Origin: Chelydra serpentina | Lineage: Eukaryota > Chordata > Testudines > Chelydridae | Length of the DNA: 64,000 nucleotides | Direction of reading: 5' to 3' | NCBI GenBank assembly: GCA_037349315.1 | Contig: JBAIAC010000018.1 | Span: 9,424,001 to 9,488,000 of the forward strand | Shown here: in pieces, positions 56,747-64,000 of the stretch | Layout: each line of letters opens with the position of its first letter | Position numbering within the stretch: the first letter of the stretch is position 1 | Program-made: the position numbers and the translations under genes | The notes under the pieces: generated by a model | Told to the model about the DNA's origin: nothing | Seen by the model: only the letters and a program-made list of their open reading frames with translations | Databases searched by the model: none

Positions 56747-57674
56747 CTATAAAGCATTGTGGGAGGTATGTAACAATGTGTCTCTTTAAGACCACTGTAT
56801 TGTTACACTGCTGGAGGTGCTGGAGCGCTGAGTTTGAACCGCAGATTACTGGGGCTCTGTTTATAAACACAGCATTAAAACTTGTAGAATCCTGTGGAAC
56901 GAATCCAGAAACAAGTGGCTACCCAGACCCTTTTATGGAACCAGGGAAAGGACTTCAGAAGACCTTGGTGTCTCCAGGGGTTCATGGGAGTCCTTCTGGG
57001 GTGCCTGGCTAGGGAGCTTATCACACTAGGAAGGAGGAAGCTGACTAATTTCTCAGATCTCCTGCTTACAGGTTAAGGGAGGCTCCTCAAGTGTACATTA
57101 TTTTTAATGTGTATAGCTCCAACAGTCAGTTGAGTGCTTTTGCAGATAAGCATTCTGATTCTCATCTGGCTTACAAGGGTTTTATACGAGGGTAACTCCA
57201 TTCATTTCAATGGCATTTACTCTGGATTTACATCGACATAAATGAGATCAGAATCAGGCTCAGGATCTCAGCCCTGAAGAGTTTACTAACAAATGTCAGC
57301 TTCTTAGAAAATCCACACTTGTTGGTGCAAATCTGTTGAAGCATGCATGTATGTACTGCAAGGCAGTCCCTACTAGGTCTAGATTGGGCCTTGGACTCAG
57401 ACTACGTGCCCATGCAAGGGAGTAGGAATCCTCTTTAAAAGTCTGCATTGGCAGGCTGACGTAAGTGGGTGCGCTTCATAGGCTAGTCCATGGATTGTGG
57501 GCCAAATCTGGACCACCAGATGCTTTTGAACAGACCCCAAAAATCTTTTTATTTACTTATTATTATCATTGTTGTTGGGTGTTTTTTTATTATTTTCTCT
57601 GGAGCTTGGACCTTGACTATACCTTAACTAAGAAATTTGAACCTTGACAAAAAAAAAGTAATTGACTACCCTTG

Positions 57675-58264
57675 GGCTAGTCCCTCCCAGGAGCAGATGG
57701 TGGAGCCTTGGATCTGTCCCCCCTGCCCCATCCCATCCCCTACACTGGCCTATGCATGAAGAAGCATGGTGAAGAGGTGTTGTACAGGCCAGCAGTAAAT
57801 TACTACACCCCCTTTCCTGGAGCAAGGGGAAAGCACAAAATGAATTGTTGTTTAGAGAGGGCATCTCTGAGGCACACTGCCTCTTACAACTCTCCTGCGG
57901 TGGTGCAGTTGAGACACCTTCCTTGCTTAGACCTAAAGGTATGATCTGGTCCAGTGTGAGAGAAAGTTCAAGCCCAACATCTCTGAGATGTGGCCCACAC
58001 GGATAAAGTTTGGAACTCCTGGTCTAAGCTGAGCAAAGTGTGCAAAGTAAACAAACATAAACAAGATGTTTAAAATGCAGTTTTAAATGTTTACATTGTT
58101 GTTAGGAGCAGAGTCCAGAATAGGGATTTTTGGCATATAAATTGAAGATGTTCTAATCTGTATCCATTGTTTGTTTGTTTTTTCTTTCCAAGATCTAAAT
58201 GACTTTTCTTCATAACTAGGGCTGTGTCTGCAGTGTGAAACTGACAATTCCCTAAAAAAATAAG
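57675..58264. other. No gene seen
   Basis: About 590 bases. The phrase GTTTGGAACTCCTGGTCTAAGC near 58007 may be the end of an old hAT copy. Confidence 0.4.
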
Positions 58265-58272
58265 GTTTCAAG

Positions 58273-59029
58273 CACTGTTCCCTCAGTGGCGTAGCCAGGT
58301 TCTAACACCAGGGGGAGCGAACACATAAAAAAAGGCGCCACCCGACCCGACCTGGGTGAAAGAACCCAGGCCAGCAGCGGGACCCCTGCTAGCAGGAACC
58401 CGCGGGCGGAATCCTAGAGTGGCGGCTGGCTGATCCGCTCAGCCCGCCCCGCTCTTGGATTCCCCCCGCGGGCTCCTGCCAGCCCAGATCTCTCAGCCTG
58501 CTGCCAGCCTGGGTTCTTTCACCCAGGCCAGAAGCAGGCTCTTGGTGGGGCCAGCGGCGGGACCCCTGCTGGCAGGAGCCGAATTCCAGAGCGGCGGCTG
58601 GCTGAGCCGCTCAGCCCTCTCCGCTCTGGGATCCCCCACGCGGGCTCCTGCCAGCCAGGCATCTCTCAGCCCGCTGCCAGCCTGGGTTCTTTCATCCAGG
58701 CCAGCAGCGGGTTCTTGGTGGGGCCAGCAGCGGGACCCCAGCGTTATTTTGTCTCTCCACCTCCGTCCACTCCGTCTCCACCCTTTCAAAAATTAAAAAG
58801 GCGCTACTTTTGGAAAATGTGCTGAGCGGGAGCGGCCGCTCCCCCTGCTCCCCCCTAGTTACACTACTGTGTTCCCTCTAAGCTGTGCACGTGTGCGCGC
58901 GCACACAGATCCTAAACCCTGCGCACACAGCGTAACACCGCACGCACAAAAATTTGCACAGAAGCACAACAGTTTGCATAGAAAAAAATGTTTGCGTACA
59001 CGGCCTGTCAAAAATTAGAGGGAACATTG
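58273..59029. mobile_element. Palindromic hAT-type MITE split by another hAT element
   Basis: Left end CACTGTTCCCTCTAA (reading across the insertion) and inverted right end CAATGTTCCCTCTAA. Flanks GTTTCAAG (58265-58272) and GTTCCAAG (59030-59037) agree at 7 of 8. Without the insert the element is about 160 bp. The interior has CGCGCGCACACA and other alternating purine-pyrimidine text. Confidence 0.82.
58284..58869. mobile_element. hAT element of the CAGTRGCGTAGCCAGG family, 586 bp
   Basis: Exact target duplication TGTTCCCT at 58276-58283 and 58870-58877. Left end CAGTGGCGTAGCCAGGTTC; inverted right end CAGTAGTGTAACTAGGGG. The interior contains two partly repeated blocks around CTGGGTTCTTTCACCCAGGCC. 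Non-coding; open frames reflect GC content. Confidence 0.92.
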
Positions 59030-59271
59030 GTTCCAAGTAACAAAATTGTTAAACTAGTGTTGAATGGGTCGTGGCTTTTTTTTTAAATGGTTGTTCCCAT
59101 CCATGTTGGCCAGGATAATTGTCACCATTAAGGTGTTTTTTTTAAATGTCCTTTTACAATGCAAAACATTTCTGTGTTGACAGGACCTAAAAGAGATGCC
59201 CGCCCCCCCATTTCCCCTGTCTGAGGTAAACCATGGAAGAGCGATGTGAAACATACCAGCAGGTAACCTTG

Positions 59272-59460
59272 GGCTGGATTTTCAATGGTATTTAGGCCCC
59301 TAAAGATGCAGATAGCTGAGTCTGAAAATGCCACCCAACTCCTATTGAAATCAGTGGGAAATAGGTGTCGAGTGGGATTTTTCAAAAGCACCCAAGTACT
59401 TGTTTCCCACTGATTTCAATAGTGCTTAGCTTCTTTTGAAAATACTACTAGGTGCCTAAA
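59272..59460. repeat. Palindromic repeat with a perfect 20-bp hairpin stem
   Basis: CTATTGAAATCAGTGGGAAA at 59342-59361 is the exact reverse complement of 59403-59422, with a 41-base loop. Outer text (GGATTTTCAATGGTATTTAGG; GCTTCTTTTGAAAATACTAC) is imperfectly inverted too. Confidence 0.85.
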
Positions 59461-61374
59461 TACCCTTAAAAAACATTCTTTGCATCTGCCTTTCACAATG
59501 AGCATATAAATGGGGCAGCATCCATTCGGTTTGTTGTTCCACATACCAGGTATGTTCAGCAGCACGCAAGCTGTTTAATATCCCTGAATATGATTCACTG
59601 GGGTTGGATTCTATTTAGAAAACCCCACCAGCTTTCTAGAATTGGATTTCTGAAAATCTTTGTTGTTTTTTCTGTCCCGAATGAAGGGGAAAAGATTCCT
59701 GTGCCCCACCAGGGCTTGGCTCAGTGCAGACAAAAAAAATCAACAAATACATTTAGCAAGGCTCAGGTTTTTCCTCTGAGCCTAGAGGGTTGGGTTTTAT
59801 CACTGGGTTTGGAATCTGTCTACAGCAGCTACCATACTCTTTAATATTTATACAAACAATGCCAATGTTTGCACACAACAGCCAAGCTAGCCAGTATTCC
59901 AATAAAAAAAACCCTTCTAACTTAATTACTAACCCTTTGGGTGCTGTAGATCTAGATATGACGAGATACTTGCTGTACATACTCCTGTTCAGTCATTTGT
60001 CTGGAAAATGCTGGCATTGACATAATTTCTTTTAAAAAGAACCATTTGGAACAATACACCTAGATTTATATCAGAGGGTAACTCAGCTGTTTATCTGTCC
60101 ACTTGTATGTATGTATGTATGTATGAAGGAAAGAGTGTTTCGTAAGACACAGTTAATATAGAATACTTGTATTGTGACTCAATAATTAGGAGGAGCGCCC
60201 TTCTGTGGGTTAGAAAAACCTGTAAGAAGGATCCTTCCGTTAAGCTAGCATACATCAGAAATAATTGACAATGGTTAGGCTTCATTGTAGAAAAGTCTGC
60301 ACTGGCATTGCAGCCACCAGCCCACCACCCACCTAAGAATTATTATTTGAAAGGATGTCAGAGGATTATAGAAGATCCTTGTGTCTGCTCCAATTAGGAT
60401 CAACACTTTTTGCTTCTTTCTCGCTGAGCTTTTGGCTTGTAATGATGAAAACATATTGACCCCTGCTGGAACTGTAAAGTATTGCAGACTTTTCTGAAAC
60501 CTGACCAAAAAGGAAACTCATTTAGCAGCCAAAAAATTATTGAAACTTTGGACACAAAAAAAGATATGCTAGAATCTGAACAAAAACTAATATTTTTTTA
60601 ATATATCTGAACAAATACAACTTTAATCAAACTTTTACCATCTCAGACGTTTCCGTACAGAATGTTTGTGGAGCCTTGTTTTTTAATCTATAGAGGAACT
60701 GGATTCCAAATAATATTATTTGAGATGTAACTTAACTGAGGTAACTAGTCATGTTGATAATGAGATATGGAGCTACGGATATCTATCAGTCATGGGTCTG
60801 AATCTTGAAACTTGCTACCGTGAGGCAGCTGTAAAATAAGATGAGGGTCTACGTGTAGGCCATAGTGGACAGATGCTCACATCACCGAGGTTACCGTCAG
60901 AATGGGCATCCGTATGGGCAGGTTCAGTAGAGAAACCAAAAACTGAAGGGGCATAGAGACTGATATGTACGCTCATTCCTACAGGAAGCCATCTGGAACC
61001 AAGTTAATAACAAAATAATACTTAGGGGAAATAAAGGGATAGTGAAATGAAACACTGGCTACTTTTGAGGCCATTTTCTGGTACTACTGTTTTTGTAACT
61101 GTAAGTGATTTCTTCTCAGCTGGTGTGGCATTGACTGCCCTGTCACATCTGCCCACAATAACCAAAAGCTGCTATTTTCCATAGGAAAACTGGTGAGCAG
61201 AAATGACCATTTTCACTGCTAGATAAGTGGGTAGACGCAGTTCGTCCCCTCACAAAGTAATCCTAAAGGTTTCACATGATGCCACTGTAGCTAGTGGTAG
61301 TGGCAATATGGTTGCCTTGTGGCTTTTCCATCAATGCCGCAGGTATAATTTTTACACACACACAAACACACACA

Positions 61375-61411
<37 letters not shown>

Positions 61412-62000
61412 ACTCTGCATGTGCTGTAAGCAGGTTCCAGGTCCACAGCCCTCTGCAATGGTTACTTTAAAGCAGCATCAAGACCTTTGTGTGTCATGAT
61501 ACACTTTGTAAAACATTAAACTGTGGCTGCAAAACCTGTCCCAAAGGGGGGGTCTCCCAGGAGCTTAGATGAGGAACAGTTGCAGTTACAGGGCCCCAAA
61601 ATGCACAGCATAGAACAACTCTTCTTTTTAAGTAAGAAGCACCTCCAGTTATAGTTAAAGGAAACAGTGTAGTCCTGCTAGTTCTTACCAGCATTGGTAT
61701 TCACTTCTCACCGGCTGACTACATCTGAGGAATATTTTTCCCTAAAAAATTACTCACCAAATAATGAGCTGGAGCAATGGCTGCTGCAGCAATATAAATT
61801 CACAGAAAAGGTTTTTCTCCCCCTTTTTTAGTTAAAATCTCAGAATGATGGAGGCCATGTTATTGACTGGGCTATTTAAATGGTATTTATGAGGTAATCA
61901 CTTATTTTTAACTGCTAGCTACATACAGTTTATAATGGGAGGAGACTGATCAATTTTATAATTATCATATTTTTAAAAACTATTTAACAAATCAAATTTT
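59461..62000. other. About 2.5 kb without a gene; two microsatellites
   Basis: (GTAT)n lies at 60105-60124 and (AC)n(CT)n at 61354-61410. The remaining sequence is AT-rich with no recognised domain. Confidence 0.55.
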
Positions 62001-62090
62001 CATAGAATCATAGGAGTGGAAGATACCTCAAGAGGTCATCTAGTCCAGTCCCCTGCACTCATGGCAGGACTAAGTATTTTGTAACCCATC
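62001..62090 (-). mobile_element. CR1 LINE 3' end fragment
   Basis: CATAGAATCATAGGAGTGGA, then CCTCAAGAGGTCATCTAGTCC and CCCTGCACTCATGGCAGGACTAA are the antisense of the CR1 3' end seen at 21180-21258. Only the last ~90 bp are present. Confidence 0.85.
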
Positions 62091-62439
62091 CCCTCAAAAA
62101 TACATCAAAAAACACTGAGGATGAGACTAAGTGTAAGGGTGATTTCTTTGCTTTAATGCTATTTCATCTGTCCTATATAGATCAGAACAGGGAACCTCCC
62201 TATTTCCTCGCAGCCAGACCCCCCCTTCCCAACCATCCAGTGCCCCATGTAATGGGACTCAGAAGTGATGAGTTTACATAGAAGTATTCTCTGTCCCCTT
62301 GTCTACCCACAGAATAAAGCTTTTTCATGACTTCCTTTGCTGAAGCCCAGAGAGGAGGAGTGTGGGCAGGCCAGGAAAGTGACAGGTACAGGGTTACTAG
62401 GAAGAGCCAAGTAATAGTGATGGAGGATTTGATTTTTCA
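62091..62439. other. Unassigned
   Basis: No supported feature; it may hold more of the CR1 5' region that follows. Confidence 0.4.
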
Positions 62440-63785
62440 GAAATATAGATAGTCACATCTGTGATGATGGGGAGAACCACATGATAAATTGCCTGCTGGA
62501 TACAAAAGTTGCAGATCTCACGAGACATCTAGACAAACTTATGTGCGGTGCTGGGGAGGAGCTGATGGTCATGATATGTGAAGATACCAGTGACATAGGG
62601 AAAGGTAGGAAAGAGGTCCTGGAGGCCACATGTAGGCTGCTAAATAAGAGATTAAAGTCCAAGATAGCTTGGTAAGAGATTAAAGTCCATGATAGCTTCT
62701 CTGAAATGCTTCCAGTTCCATGCACAGGTCCAGAAAGACAGACAGACAACTCTAGGGTCTCAATGCATGGATGAGATGAGGGTGTAGGGAGGATGGTTTT
62801 AGGTTTATTAGGAACTGGGAACAGTAGCATAGGCAGGTCCAGAGCACAGGGGGAGCGGCGCTATAAAAAGGCGCCTACCCCTGTACTCACCTGGCAGTGC
62901 CTCCGGTGGCGCCCCGGGTCTTTGGCAGCAGATCCTCACCGCTCCGGGTCTTCGGTGGTACCCGCCACCGAAGACCCGGAGCGCCACCGGGTGAGTGCAA
63001 GAAGCGGCGCTTAAAAAGAAGCGGCGCCTTTTTTTAGCTCTAGCGCCACTTCCTTTTTAAGGCGCCGCTTCTGCTCACAGAGGGAGCGGCCGCTCCCCCT
63101 GCTCCCCCCCTGGCTACCAGCGACGCTGACTTCCATCAGCGTCGGTGGGTGCTGACGCCGGGCCCTGCCCCTGACGCTGGTGACGTCACAGGGCCCCGCC
63201 TCCCCCCAACGCCGGTGACGTCATGGGGCCCCGCCCCCGACACCGGTGACGTCGCGGGGCCCCGCCCCCGACGCCACCGCAACATCGCCGGCGTTGGGGG
63301 CGGGGCCCCGGAACATCGCCCAGTGCTCCGGTAAGTTGGGCGCGAGCTCCGGGGATTGCGGGGAGTTGCCGGTGGGTGCAGAGCACCCACCAATTTTTTT
63401 CCGTGGGTGCTCCAGCCCTGGAGCACCCACGAAGTCGGCGCCCCTGCTGGCTACGCTACTGACTGGGAAACCTTTGGGGTAAGGAAAAGCCTATATTGGA
63501 AAGATGTTGGTAAACTACAGGTAGGAGCAGGTGAGGAAGAGTCAAACAGAAGAGTCTTATTTAAATATGACACATGAAGGCAAGCAACTGAATATTGACA
63601 AAATGTACAGGTACTTATACAAATGCTAGAAATCTAAATACTGAGATAGGTGAACTAGAGTGCCTGGCATTAAATGAGGATATTGATATAATGGGCATCT
63701 CAGAAACTTGGTGGAATGAGGATAATCAATGGGACACAGTAAAACCAGGGTACACAATATCTATAAATAACAGAGTAGGTTGCCC
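62440..63785 (+). mobile_element. CR1-type LINE 5' part, split by a hAT element
   Basis: Before the insert, the frame around 62481-62675 reads INCLLDTKVADLTRHLDKL and SDIGKGRKEVLEATCRLL. With FSEMLPVPCTGPERQ at about 62700 this matches the esterase-like (SGNH) segment of CR1 proteins. After the insert, 63620-63760 reads NARNLNTEIGELECL, DIDIMGISETWW and TVKPGY, the start of the CR1 AP-type endonuclease. Removing 62822-63461 and one ACTGGGAA joins the two. Several stops are present. The LINE breaks off at about 63785. Confidence 0.8.
62822..63461. mobile_element. hAT element of the CAGTRGCGTAGCCAGG family, 640 bp
   Basis: Exact target duplication ACTGGGAA at 62814-62821 and 63462-63469. Left end CAGTAGCATAGGCAGG; inverted right end CAGTAGCGTAGCCAGCAGG. 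The interior has strong inverted GC-rich blocks (GGTCTTCGGTGG against CCACCGAAGACC) and repeated GGTGACGTC units (63179-63252). Confidence 0.92.
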
Positions 63786-64000
63786 TGGTGAGGGATTCGT
63801 CCCATCATTGCAGGGTGCAATCCAGACCAGTGAGGGGCTCTGTCACCACCAACACTGCAAACTGGAGTACCTCACAATGCTTTGCTTCTGTAACTCCCAA
63901 CCTGGGCTCCTCACAAACAACACACAGGTCATACCTTGAGTGTCTGTGGACAGCCACAGCCCTGGTCCAGAGACTCTGACCCCTGCAGCCTGTCAGCAAA
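63786..64000. other. Unknown GC-moderate repeat-like segment, runs off the window
   Basis: The sequence changes character abruptly after the CR1 endonuclease text. CCAGACCAGTGAGGGGCTCTG and CTGACCCCTGCAGCCTGTCAGC read like part of a longer LTR-type repeat, but the window ends before it can be classified. Confidence 0.35.

Larger units (their letters stand above)
55216..57674. mobile_element. Inverted-arm element with 2.1 kb interior (possible DNA transposon)
   Basis: Left arm 55216-55325 is the reverse complement of 57455-57565 with about 93% identity (for example CTGGTGGTCCAGATTTGGCC against GGCCAAATCTGGACCACCAG). Homology ends at the same inner point on both sides (TGACGTAAGTGGGTG). The right arm runs on to GACTACCCTTG at about 57674, a hAT-like end when inverted (CAAGGGTAGTC). 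The left outer part is missing. The interior holds a coding remnant and a 346-bp hAT. Alternative: two separate insertions of one family in opposite orientation. Confidence 0.55.

Noticed and set aside
58455..58796. 113-residue plus-strand frame
   Set aside because: Falls inside the 586-bp hAT element with inverted GC-rich blocks; no protein family recognised.
1..64000. Host protein-coding gene or undescribed defence-type system
   Set aside because: Every recognisable coding block belongs to a mobile element or a short decayed remnant; no multi-gene system is visible.

Overview
This window looks like intergenic or intronic DNA from a reptile, most likely a turtle. I see no convincing host protein-coding exon and no rRNA, tRNA or CRISPR locus. 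The organism call is an inference from the repeats. These are CR1 LINEs ending in tandem ATTCTATG-type octamers, a tRNA-derived SINE whose 3' tail copies the CR1 tail (the tortoise Pol III/SINE arrangement), Penelope-like, R2-like and RTE-like retroelements, Gmr1-like Ty3/gypsy elements, and many hAT elements with 8-bp target duplications. A crocodilian or other sauropsid is the main alternative.

Layout. 1-25 kb: AT-rich background with palindromic MITEs (30-570, 12616-12722, 16258-16385, 17582-17719, 22427-22691). It also holds three LTRs (6036, 8799, 14056) with an ERV-type LTR abutting the last, a Myb/SANT-like coding remnant (8215-8640) and a 5'-truncated CR1 (20204-21258). 25-31 kb: a Penelope-like element on the minus strand, split by an insertion of a young 4,606-bp Gmr1-like LTR retrotransposon (25256-29861). 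That insertion has identical-length LTRs, a GTTAC target duplication, a tRNA-Leu-type primer binding site and a polypurine tract. 37.5-46 kb: a solo LTR, a decayed R2-clade element (minus strand), then a four-level nest. In the nest a tRNA-SINE lies in a solo LTR, the LTR lies in a hAT element, and the hAT splits an RTE-like LINE. 47-49.6 kb: CR1 and MIR/CORE-like SINE fragments. 50-51.7 kb: an LTR-like repeat hit by a GC-rich hAT-like element. 54.6-59.5 kb: a hAT end fragment, a pair of inverted arms enclosing 2.1 kb with an unrecognised coiled-coil coding remnant, and several hAT insertions with clear 8-bp duplications. 62-64 kb: a plus-strand CR1 5' region split by another hAT element.

The window is therefore a layered record of transposition. 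Wherever target duplications can be read, the order of insertion can be worked out. Every coding feature named is a mobile-element protein or a remnant, and all are damaged by stops, frameshifts or internal deletions. All calls come from reading the sequence and recalled family knowledge; no database search was run.
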